Shown in pieces: positions 1 through 7,717 of a stretch of DNA of 64,000 bases (within the stretch, counting starts at the first letter, position 1; every line of letters begins with the position of its first letter). The stretch is from Bacteroidales bacterium. GTDB lineage: Bacteria > Bacteroidota > Bacteroidia > Bacteroidales > UBA932. A program made the position numbers and the translations under genes. Where the stretch lies: positions 100,798 to 164,797 of the forward strand of contig JAFSOA010000005.1 in NCBI GenBank assembly GCA_017447265.1, read 5' to 3'. The notes beneath the pieces were generated by a model. That model saw only the letters and a program-made list of their open reading frames with translations. It was not told the origin of the DNA and searched no databases.

Positions 1-1
1 T

Positions 2-73
2 GCCTATGGTGACAGCCGGGGAGATAAGGAAATGATAGCTTTTGCAGATTATGGGACACTCATTACCAAGTAA
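2..73 (+). CDS. C-terminal end of a HAD-superfamily phosphatase (partial)
   Basis: The first bases read in frame as a protein tail ending at the taa at 71-73. It contains GDSRGD followed by KEM and then a short hydrophobic stretch, which is motif IV of HAD-IB type phosphatases, where the aspartates bind Mg2+. The rest lies outside the window. In polysaccharide clusters such domains often sit on, or next to, UbiA-type prenyl-phosphate glycosyltransferases and remove the 5-phosphate of a polyprenyl-phospho-sugar. That role here is inferred from the transporter and membrane enzyme that follow. The family call rests on 23 residues, but the motif is characteristic. Confidence 0.6.
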   Translation, partial: AYGDSRGDKEMIAFADYGTLITK

Positions 74-86
74 ATGTAAAAGAAAT

Positions 87-446
87 ATGGACAATATTTT
101 GTTGATTTTAGGAAGTGTCTTGCTTAATGCTCTTGCTCAACTTCTTATTAGAAAAGGAATGCTTGAGATTGGCCCTGTTGGACTTGGGAATATAGTTAAT
201 AATCTCGGGGCCATGGTTACCAACTGGTGGTTATGGGGAGCCATGTTGAGCTATGCGGTCAGTATCCTTTTGTGGATGTCCGTTCTCTCTAAAGTGGAAG
301 TGAGTTATGCTTATCCTTTCTTGAGTGTGGGATATATAGTTGCAGCTGTAGCTGGTTATATGCTTTTTAATGAGCATTTATCTGCCACGCGCATAGCCGG
401 TATAATTGTTATTTGTATAGGCGTTATCTTAATATCCAGAAGCTGA
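87..446 (+). CDS. SMR/EamA-type small membrane transporter
   Basis: A protein of about 119 residues with four hydrophobic segments, typical of small multidrug resistance-like transporters and the ArnE/ArnF flippase subunits. The N-terminus runs LLILGSVLLNALAQLLIRKG, in which the polar residues within helix 1 match the family. I chose the ATG at 87 over the in-frame ATG at 42 because the earlier residues are charged, lack membrane character and overlap the HAD tail. The stop overlaps the next start (tgatg at 444-448), so the two are probably translationally coupled. In this setting it may flip a polyprenyl-phosphate-linked sugar across the inner membrane; drug efflux is the alternative. Confidence 0.75.
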   Translation: MDNILLILGSVLLNALAQLLIRKGMLEIGPVGLGNIVNNLGAMVTNWWLWGAMLSYAVSILLWMSVLSKVEVSYAYPFLSVGYIVAAVAGYMLFNEHLSATRIAGIIVICIGVILISRS

Positions 447-1417
447 TGAAGTTTATTATTTTTGGAGGAAATGGTTTCGTCGGCCGCTTTCTTGCCAACA
501 AGCTCTCTGAGCAAGGCAAGAAGGTACTGATCGTGGATAAACTTGAAGAGATGGATCAGCGAATAAAGCCTCAGTGCGATTTCCTGTCCTTGGATATTCG
601 AGATTATCAAAAGGTGGAGCAGATAGATATTAAGAGGGAGGATATTCTTATTAATCTTGCGGCCAATCAGTATCATACCAAAGTTCCGAGAGACAGAAAA
701 ACTTATTTCTTTGTAACTAATACTGGAGCTACGCGGAATATTCTTGAAGCAGCCTATAATAAAGGTTGTTCGAATATAATCCTTTTCTCCACGGACATGA
801 TATATGGCAAACCGCTATACCTTCCTGTGGATACCAAACATCCACAGAATCCCTTTGGCCCGTATGGACAAAGCAAGAAGGTTTGTGAAGAAATTTGTAG
901 AGAGTATCGCAAAAAAGGACTGAACATTACTATTTTTCGACCGCGGATGATTGTGGGTCCCGGTCGCCTCGGCATTTTGGAAAAGTTGTTCAAACTCATC
1001 GATTGGAACCTTCCCGTACCGACAATAGGTAATGGCAAGAATCATTATCAGATGATTTCTGTTTTTGACTGTGTGGACGCCATCCTATGCGCCATTGAAA
1101 AAGGTATTCCCAATAATGAGTATAATCTTGGATCGAAACTGTCTCCCGATATAACCACTCTTTTGAAAGGAGTAATTAAGTCAGCGAAATCGCATTCTTT
1201 TGTTATGCACACTCCTGGGAAATTGGTAAAATCAGTGTTGACGTTATTTGATAAAATGGGGCTGACTATCATGTACCCCGAACAGTTTATGATAGCCGAT
1301 GAAGAGTATGTGCTTGATATTAGTGAGACGGAAAAGGATTTGGAATGGAGTCCTATTTATAATGATGAGGATATGTTGAAAGAGGCGTACAGAATGTATG
1401 AAAGGAGTAATAAATAA
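446..1417 (+). CDS. NAD-dependent epimerase/dehydratase (extended SDR)
   Basis: A 323-residue extended short-chain dehydrogenase. The N-terminus carries the Rossmann motif GGNGFVG (residues 7-13), and the middle has YGQSK, the YxxxK catalytic pair, preceded by a serine-rich STDMIYG stretch. Such proteins epimerise, dehydrate or reduce nucleotide- or lipid-linked sugars in the cytoplasm. I chose the ATG at 446 because it follows directly on the transporter stop and gives a proper SDR N-terminus; an ATG at 413 would add residues overlapping the transporter. The substrate cannot be told from sequence. Its position between an SMR transporter and a GT-C-like protein suggests the polyprenyl-linked sugar donor. 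Confidence 0.8.
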   Translation: MKFIIFGGNGFVGRFLANKLSEQGKKVLIVDKLEEMDQRIKPQCDFLSLDIRDYQKVEQIDIKREDILINLAANQYHTKVPRDRKTYFFVTNTGATRNILEAAYNKGCSNIILFSTDMIYGKPLYLPVDTKHPQNPFGPYGQSKKVCEEICREYRKKGLNITIFRPRMIVGPGRLGILEKLFKLIDWNLPVPTIGNGKNHYQMISVFDCVDAILCAIEKGIPNNEYNLGSKLSPDITTLLKGVIKSAKSHSFVMHTPGKLVKSVLTLFDKMGLTIMYPEQFMIADEEYVLDISETEKDLEWSPIYNDEDMLKEAYRMYERSNK

Positions 1418-3068
1418 TAAGATTGTGCTGGGGATAGGAATGTATATAGTTACGTTCCTGGTGTCCATATTAATCGTTTCGGGCATTGTCTGGCATTTAG
1501 GGTGGCATATTTCACCTTTTGTCATGATTATCGCCATCCTATTGGCACTCCCCGTATTTATGTTGATTAAGATGGACAAAAAAGAGGTGTTGACGGCCGT
1601 AAGTATCAGCTTGTCAATAATCTTTTTATCAACGCTGATGGAGACATTCGTATATGATGTGAGTTATGATGGGAACGCCTATCATCAACCGACCATATAT
1701 GCACTTGCTCATGGTTGGAATCCTGTCCGTGAACACCATAACCCTGTGATTGCTGATAGTTGGGATATGAATGTGTGGATTGACCACTACAGTAAAGGGG
1801 CGGAAACGATTTCGGCGGTGTTTTACGCTGTTACCGGAAATATAGAGTCTGGCAAGGCGCTGAATTTACTTTTGCCTATCTCGCTTTTTCTGATCTTGTA
1901 TTATTTTTTTAAAGAACGATTTATCGTACGATTATCAAATAGAAAAAGCATCCTGTATAGTATCGGCATTGCGTTCTCAATGATTACTATGGGGCAACTG
2001 ACATCCTTCTATATTGATCATGTCGGCTATTTTACCTTCATCTTAGCATTGATTGGTACTTATGATCTGATCAATGGGCGAAGTGATGGAAAGTTTGCAT
2101 ACTGGTGTATAGCATGCAGCATTCTTCTCGCTGGGTCTGTCAAAGTAAATATGTTGTTCTGGGGTGGCTTTATTATGGCATGCGCCATTATCATATTACT
2201 CATCAAGAAGAGAGCAAAAATAGCCATGAGTTTGGCGGTATTTTGCTCTTTAGTAGCGATAGCTGCTATAGTCGTTTTGGCTTATAATCCATTTGTTTGT
2301 AACTATCTCGATTATCGAAATCCTTTCTATCCTTTGTTTGATAAGCGCTCGCCAGCTGGCGATGCCATATCAATTTGTGGACAGCCCCCCTACATACAAA
2401 ACGCTCCCCGGTACAAGCAGATTGCGTACAGTTATTTCCAGCGTCCCACAAATGATATGACTGCAACCGGCTACGTGCCGCCTTATATCATTACGCCTAC
2501 AAATATCTTTCGATCCGGTTTCTGCTCGACAAATGTTGGCGGAGGAGGGCTGTTCTTCATTGAAATACTATTGATGACATTCTTCATCTATTTATTTTTT
2601 AGAAAAGGAAAGTATTATAAGCAATTTGTTGTCGTTGCTATATTGCTCATCTCCACCTTGTTTATCCTACCCCTTGGCTCTCTATTTCGCTATGTCCCTT
2701 TTATTTATCTTCTTCCATTTTTGGCATTACTATATTTGGAGACCATTGAAAGTCAGACTAAACAATATCGGATAGCGAAAAATATACTTGCAGCATTGCT
2801 TATTTGTAATATTACTCTTTGCACAGGTGTAACTTTTGCTACAACAGCTCTTGAGCAGACAGTTACGATGCGAAGCGTCAAAATGTTGGAAGGGCAGGGG
2901 GGGGAGTCATTCTATACCTCAAACTGGGGATTTTGCAATAAACTTTATCATGGAGATATGAACGGGAAACACCCCGTTTCTCCTTTGTTTCCTGAAAGTC
3001 AATATGAACGAGAGAAGTATATAGGCGGACCGTATGTTTACATTAAAACGATGATAACGGATGAGTGA
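1398..3068 (+). CDS. Multi-pass membrane protein, probable GT-C-type glycosyltransferase
   Basis: A 556-residue protein with about eleven hydrophobic segments. After the second or third segment comes a polar loop with SYDGNAYHQP and then HGWNP. This resembles the acidic first periplasmic loop (D...YHLP) of GT-C glycosyltransferases that use polyprenyl-phosphate sugars. A large soluble loop with several cysteines follows near residues 310-370. The start overlaps the epimerase by 20 bp; an ATG at 1440 is a possible later start. Its stop overlaps wzx by 8 bp. A Wzy-type polymerase is the main alternative, since these proteins diverge greatly and the family cannot be fixed by eye. Confidence 0.55.
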   Translation: MKGVINNKIVLGIGMYIVTFLVSILIVSGIVWHLGWHISPFVMIIAILLALPVFMLIKMDKKEVLTAVSISLSIIFLSTLMETFVYDVSYDGNAYHQPTIYALAHGWNPVREHHNPVIADSWDMNVWIDHYSKGAETISAVFYAVTGNIESGKALNLLLPISLFLILYYFFKERFIVRLSNRKSILYSIGIAFSMITMGQLTSFYIDHVGYFTFILALIGTYDLINGRSDGKFAYWCIACSILLAGSVKVNMLFWGGFIMACAIIILLIKKRAKIAMSLAVFCSLVAIAAIVVLAYNPFVCNYLDYRNPFYPLFDKRSPAGDAISICGQPPYIQNAPRYKQIAYSYFQRPTNDMTATGYVPPYIITPTNIFRSGFCSTNVGGGGLFFIEILLMTFFIYLFFRKGKYYKQFVVVAILLISTLFILPLGSLFRYVPFIYLLPFLALLYLETIESQTKQYRIAKNILAALLICNITLCTGVTFATTALEQTVTMRSVKMLEGQGGESFYTSNWGFCNKLYHGDMNGKHPVSPLFPESQYEREKYIGGPYVYIKTMITDE

Positions 3069-4506
3069 TACAACACTTAAGGAAAAAACGTCCCGCGGGT
3101 TGTTCTGGGGTGGCTTTAGCAACTTGCTGCAGCAATTGCTAAGTGTGGCATTTGGCATTTACCTCGCCAGAGTTCTGTCTCCTGATGATTATGGCCTGGT
3201 AGGGATGCTTACTATTTTTATCATGCTTTCTTACGCCTTGCAAGATGGAGGCTTTATTTCTGCGCTTATCAATCGCAATGGCGTCAGTCACAATGATTAT
3301 AACGCTGTTTTTTGGTTTAGCACGATAGTATCTCTCTGTTTTTATTTAATTCTTTTCGCTTGCGCTCCTTTAATCGCACGATTCTTTCATCGCCCGGAAC
3401 TAGTCGCTCTGTCACGTTGGACATTTTTGGGCATCATTGTCTGCGGATTAGGCATAGCCCATAGAGCCATGCTTATGAAAAAGATGATGATACGGGAGAT
3501 CGCCATTGTTAATATTCTGTCGATTGCTGTGTCGGGTTTTGTCGGTGTCTTTTTGGCTCATAAGGGTTTTGCGTATTGGGCATTGGCTATTCAGGGGGTG
3601 CTTGCCGCGACGATAACAAATGCTGGTTATTGGATAGCATCTCATTGGAGGCCTACATTTCATTTTGACACGAGTCCTTTAAAGGAGATGTTCCCATATG
3701 GATTCAGACTGATGGTAACCAACATCCTTAATAACATCAATCCCAGTTTAGTGACCGTTATCCTTGGCAGGTTTTACAATGTCGCTCAGGTCGGTTTTTA
3801 TACTCAGGCTAGCAAATGGCAGACAATGAGCAACAATGTTTTGTCAGGCATGGTTAATGGTATTGCCCAGCCCGTTCTTTTTGAAGTCTCTGGCGAAAGT
3901 GACCGTCAATTGCGAATACTTCGAAAGATGGTAAGATTTATCGCATTTGCGACATTTCCGGCCATGGCAGGACTCGCTTTTATTGCTCCGGAGTTTATTG
4001 TAACATTCCTTACTTCAAAGTGGAGTGAAAGCATCCTGCTGTTGCAAATTCTTTGCATCGGAGGGATGACAACGCCGATTTCAAATGTTTTAATCAATCT
4101 TATACTCAGCAAGGGGCGTGCATCTCAGTATATGTATTCCAGCCTTATCTATTTCACTTTGACGTTGGCGTTGGCTTATTTTCTTCATCCCCATGGGGTC
4201 GTTTGGATGGTGGCGGGTGTAACAGCGCTGACAGTTCTTTGGCTTCTTGTATGGTTGCTATTGGTGCAGAAAGAGGTTAGGTACTCTTTGAAACACTTTC
4301 TATTAGATATAGCTCCTTTTTTTTGTGTTACCGGCATCAGTATTATAGCAGCTTTTTTTATCACACGGGGTATTTCGAGCCTCGCCTTGCGATTGGTAGC
4401 TAAAGTCTTCGTGACGGCCCTTATTTATATACTGATTATGTGGAGTTCGGGCTCTGTTATTTTCAAGGAATGTGTTAGATTTGTCAAGAATAAACTAAAT
4501 AGATAA
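3061..4506 (+). CDS. wzx: O-antigen/polysaccharide flippase of the MOP superfamily (Wzx-like)
   Basis: A 481-residue protein with about twelve to fourteen membrane segments. The N-terminal stretch TSRGLFWGGFSNLLQQLLS and YLARVLSPDDYGLVGM is the hallmark of the polysaccharide transporter branch of the MOP family. The enzyme moves undecaprenyl-diphosphate-linked repeat units to the periplasmic face of the inner membrane. It lies between the GT-C-like gene (8-bp overlap) and rfbF (4-bp gap), as expected in a Wzx/Wzy-dependent cluster. The whole gene has the low GC of the surrounding cluster. The family is certain; the exported glycan is inferred from neighbours. Confidence 0.85.
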   Translation: MSDTTLKEKTSRGLFWGGFSNLLQQLLSVAFGIYLARVLSPDDYGLVGMLTIFIMLSYALQDGGFISALINRNGVSHNDYNAVFWFSTIVSLCFYLILFACAPLIARFFHRPELVALSRWTFLGIIVCGLGIAHRAMLMKKMMIREIAIVNILSIAVSGFVGVFLAHKGFAYWALAIQGVLAATITNAGYWIASHWRPTFHFDTSPLKEMFPYGFRLMVTNILNNINPSLVTVILGRFYNVAQVGFYTQASKWQTMSNNVLSGMVNGIAQPVLFEVSGESDRQLRILRKMVRFIAFATFPAMAGLAFIAPEFIVTFLTSKWSESILLLQILCIGGMTTPISNVLINLILSKGRASQYMYSSLIYFTLTLALAYFLHPHGVVWMVAGVTALTVLWLLVWLLLVQKEVRYSLKHFLLDIAPFFCVTGISIIAAFFITRGISSLALRLVAKVFVTALIYILIMWSSGSVIFKECVRFVKNKLNR

Positions 4507-4510
4507 AAAA

Positions 4511-5287
4511 ATGAAAGTTGTGCTCCTTGCCGGTGGCTTCGGCACCCGTATTTCCGAAGAATCGCAGTTTAAGCCTAAGCCGATGATTGAGATTGGCGGA
4601 ATGCCAATCCTTTGGCATATCATGAAAGAATATGCTTGGTATGGGCACAAGGAGTTTATCATCTGTGCAGGGTACAGGCAGAATATGATAAAACAATGGT
4701 TCTCAGAGTATTTCTTGTACAGTAGTGATGTGACGTTTGATTACTCTAAAGGAGAGAATGCGGTTGAGGTCCTTTCCTCTCAATGTGAGCCTTGGAAGGT
4801 AACCGTTGTGGATACTGGCCTGAATACGATGACGGGTGGCCGCATCAAGCGCATCCAGAAATATGTCGGTGACGAGCCATTCCTCATGACCTATGGAGAT
4901 GGCGTGTGTGATGTGAATATCAATGACTTGATTCGTTTCCATCAGTCTCATGGCAAAATCGCGACCCTTACAGCCGTGCTTCTTGAGCAGCAGAAAGGAA
5001 TATTGGATATCGGCGGTGATAATGCTGTGAAGTCTTTCCGTGAGAAGAATCAGGCTGATAGTGCTCCAATCAATGCCGGGTATATGGTACTTAATCCGGA
5101 GATTTTTTCCTATCTGGAAGGCGATCAGACTGTGTTTGAGCGCTGCCCGATGGAGCAACTTGCAGCAAATGGTCAGTTGATGTCATATATGCATCGTGGC
5201 TTTTGGCAGTGTATGGATAACATCCGGGAGAAGGAAATGTTGGAAAAACTATTGGCTGAAAACAAGGCGCCTTGGAAAAAATGGTAA
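4511..5287 (+). CDS. rfbF: Glucose-1-phosphate cytidylyltransferase
   Basis: A 258-residue nucleotidyltransferase that makes CDP-glucose from CTP and glucose-1-phosphate, the first step towards CDP-3,6-dideoxyhexoses. The N-terminus has LLAGGFGTR (residues 5-13), the nucleotide-binding loop, followed by KPKPMIEIGG and LWHIMKEYAWYGH, which are characteristic of RfbF/DdhA rather than of RfbA or GalU. TYGDGVCDV carries the metal-binding aspartate. Its length matches the family (about 257). Together with rfbH and rfbG downstream it forms a complete route to the E1 intermediate. Confidence 0.95.
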   Translation: MKVVLLAGGFGTRISEESQFKPKPMIEIGGMPILWHIMKEYAWYGHKEFIICAGYRQNMIKQWFSEYFLYSSDVTFDYSKGENAVEVLSSQCEPWKVTVVDTGLNTMTGGRIKRIQKYVGDEPFLMTYGDGVCDVNINDLIRFHQSHGKIATLTAVLLEQQKGILDIGGDNAVKSFREKNQADSAPINAGYMVLNPEIFSYLEGDQTVFERCPMEQLAANGQLMSYMHRGFWQCMDNIREKEMLEKLLAENKAPWKKW

Positions 5288-5295
5288 GAATAACC

Positions 5296-6636
5296 ATGAG
5301 CAAAGAAGAGATAAAAAAACAGATACTGGAGTTAACCCGCGAATATTACCGTGAGGCACATGCTCCAAAGGTTGACTTTGTACCTGGCAAGACGAAGATC
5401 AACTATGGCGGCCGTTTCTTTGACGACGAAGAAATGGTCAATCTTGTGGATGCTTCGTTGGACTTCTGGTTGACCGCCGGACCGTGGGCCCACAAGTTTG
5501 AAACCCGTTTTGCCAAGTGGCTGGGTGTGAAGTATTGTTCACTTTGCAACAGTGGATCTAGTGCCAATTTACTCGCTTTCAGTGCACTGACTGCGCATGA
5601 ATTGGGTGATCGCCGCATTAAGCGAGGTGATGAGGTTATTACCGTAGCTGCAGGATTCCCGACAACTGTTGCCTGTATTGTTCAGTACGGAGCTGTGCCT
5701 GTTTTTGTGGATATGAGCATTGAGGAAGGCAATATGGACTGCTCTCATTTGGAGGCCGCTCTTAGCCCAAAGACCAAGGCTGTGATGGTGGCTCATTCTC
5801 TGGGTAATCCTTTCAACCTTGAAGCAGTGGTTGCGTTCTGTAAGAAACATAGCTTGTGGCTGGTTGAAGACAACTGTGATGCTTTGGGTTCAGAGTACTT
5901 CATTGATGGTGAATGGAAGAAGACTGGTACCATTGGTGACATTGGAACGAGTAGTTTCTATCCGCCTCACCACATGACTATGGGCGAGGGTGGTGCTGTA
6001 TATACCAACAACCGCGAACTGGATAAGTACGTGAAGAGTTTCCGTGACTGGGGCCGTGACTGCTGGTGTGTTGGCGGAGTGGATAACACCTGTGGATGTC
6101 GCTTCACTGGTCAGTTTGGAAAACTGCCACAGGGATATGATCATAAGTACGTTTACAGCCACCTTGGTTACAACCTGAAGGCTACTGATATGCAGGCAGC
6201 TATTGGTTGTGCTCAGTTGGAGAAGCTGGACTTTATTGTAGGCCGTCGTCGTGAGAACTACCAGACCATGTATGATGGCTTGAAGGGAACACCCGGACTG
6301 TTACTCCCTGAGCCTCAGAAGAACAGCAAACCATCCTGGTTTGGTTTCTTCATCACTGTGAAGGAAGATGCTGGTTACTCTCGTAACGAACTGACCCGCT
6401 ATCTGGAAGAGCATCAGGTGCAGACACGTAACCTTTTTGCTGGCAACCTGCTGATGCATCCCGCTTTCGAGGAGTATGTGGAAGGCAAGGACTATCGTAC
6501 CGTTGGCGACCTGCCTGTTACTACCAGCATCATGAAGAACTGCTTCTGGCTGGGAGTCTACCCAGGTATGACCCCGGAGAAGTTGCAGTACATGATTAAG
6601 ACCATCAAGGATTTTGTTGCCAGCAAAACCAAGTAA
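5296..6636 (+). CDS. rfbH: CDP-4-keto-6-deoxy-D-glucose-3-dehydrase (E1)
   Basis: A 446-residue PMP-dependent [2Fe-2S] enzyme of the DegT/DnrJ aminotransferase fold, removing the 3-hydroxyl of CDP-4-keto-6-deoxyglucose. Family-defining changes are visible. The PLP-anchoring lysine is replaced by histidine in SFYPPHHMTMGEGG (His225), as in Yersinia E1, which prevents transamination. Cys256, Cys258 and Cys266, with Cys194 upstream, match the iron-sulphur ligands (C-X-C-X7-C). I chose the ATG at 5296, nine bases after the rfbF stop; ATGs at 5272 and 5281 would overlap rfbF. The NADH-dependent partner reductase E3 (DdhD/AscD) is not in the window. Confidence 0.95.
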   Translation: MSKEEIKKQILELTREYYREAHAPKVDFVPGKTKINYGGRFFDDEEMVNLVDASLDFWLTAGPWAHKFETRFAKWLGVKYCSLCNSGSSANLLAFSALTAHELGDRRIKRGDEVITVAAGFPTTVACIVQYGAVPVFVDMSIEEGNMDCSHLEAALSPKTKAVMVAHSLGNPFNLEAVVAFCKKHSLWLVEDNCDALGSEYFIDGEWKKTGTIGDIGTSSFYPPHHMTMGEGGAVYTNNRELDKYVKSFRDWGRDCWCVGGVDNTCGCRFTGQFGKLPQGYDHKYVYSHLGYNLKATDMQAAIGCAQLEKLDFIVGRRRENYQTMYDGLKGTPGLLLPEPQKNSKPSWFGFFITVKEDAGYSRNELTRYLEEHQVQTRNLFAGNLLMHPAFEEYVEGKDYRTVGDLPVTTSIMKNCFWLGVYPGMTPEKLQYMIKTIKDFVASKTK

Positions 6637-6637
6637 T

Positions 6638-7717
6638 ATGATAGATATATTCAAAAACTTCTACAGAGGCAAAAGAGTTCTTGTAACCGGCCATACGGGT
6701 TTCAAAGGTTCCTGGTTTTCCATCTGGCTCCACGAGCTGGGTGCAGAGGTGGTTGGCGTAGGCTTGGAACCCTACAGCGAGAAAGACAACTTTGTTCTCT
6801 CTGGTATTGGCAAGAAGATCAAGGCCGACATTCGTTCAGACATCCGTGACGAAGTAAAGATGAAAGAAATCTTCGCACATTACCAACCTGAAATTGTCTT
6901 CCATCTTGCCGCCCAGCCGCTGGTACGTCTCAGCTACGAGATACCCGTTGAGACCTATCAGACCAATGTGATGGGAACCATCAACATCATGGAGGCTATC
7001 CGTGCAACGGAAAGCGTGAAGGTTGGCGTGATGATTACCACAGACAAGTGCTATGACAACAAGGAGCAGATGCGAGGCTATAAAGAGGATGATCCCTTTG
7101 GTGGTTATGACCCTTATAGCTCCAGCAAAGGTGCTTGCGAGATAGCCATCCAGAGCTGGCGAAGGAGTTTCTTTAATCCGGAAGATTATGGAAAGAAGCA
7201 TCACGTAAGTCTTGCTAGCGTTCGTGCCGGTAATGTGATTGGAGGAGGAGACTGGGCCAAAGACCGCATCATTCCTGACTGTATCCGTGCGCTGGAAGCA
7301 GGTAAACCCATAGATATCCGTAGTCCGAAGGCTGTACGCCCATGGGAGCATGTGCTAGAACCGTTAAGCGGTTATATGCTGCTTGCACAAAAGATGTGGG
7401 AGCATCCAACGGAGTACTGTGAGGGTTGGAACTTTGGACCAGAAGCCGACGCTGTTTCTACCGTATGGGAAATTGCGACAAAGTTGGTTCAGTGCTTTGG
7501 TAAAGGAGAATTGAAAGACGTATCTGCGCCCAATGCTTTACATGAAGCTAAGCTGCTGATGCTGGATATTAGCAAGGCAAAGACACGCTTAGGCTGGAAG
7601 CCTCGTTTGGATGCTTTGCAGACCATAGATTTAGTAGCTGACTGGTATAAGAAATACCAAAACCAAGAGGTGTATTCACTCTGTATAGAGGAGATTGATA
7701 AGTTCCTTACGGTATGA
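6638..7717 (+). CDS. rfbG: CDP-glucose 4,6-dehydratase
   Basis: A 359-residue extended SDR converting CDP-D-glucose to CDP-4-keto-6-deoxy-D-glucose. It shows the NAD-binding motif TGHTGFKGSW (from residue 17), typical of RfbG/DdhB where a histidine sits in the glycine loop. It also has TTDKCYDN and YSSSK, the active-site Thr-Asp and YxxxK pair. I chose the ATG at 6638, immediately after the rfbH stop, over an upstream in-frame ATG at 6614. Order here is rfbF-rfbH-rfbG. It overlaps the next gene by 4 bp, implying co-translation with the ThDP enzyme. Confidence 0.95.
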   Translation: MIDIFKNFYRGKRVLVTGHTGFKGSWFSIWLHELGAEVVGVGLEPYSEKDNFVLSGIGKKIKADIRSDIRDEVKMKEIFAHYQPEIVFHLAAQPLVRLSYEIPVETYQTNVMGTINIMEAIRATESVKVGVMITTDKCYDNKEQMRGYKEDDPFGGYDPYSSSKGACEIAIQSWRRSFFNPEDYGKKHHVSLASVRAGNVIGGGDWAKDRIIPDCIRALEAGKPIDIRSPKAVRPWEHVLEPLSGYMLLAQKMWEHPTEYCEGWNFGPEADAVSTVWEIATKLVQCFGKGELKDVSAPNALHEAKLLMLDISKAKTRLGWKPRLDALQTIDLVADWYKKYQNQEVYSLCIEEIDKFLTV

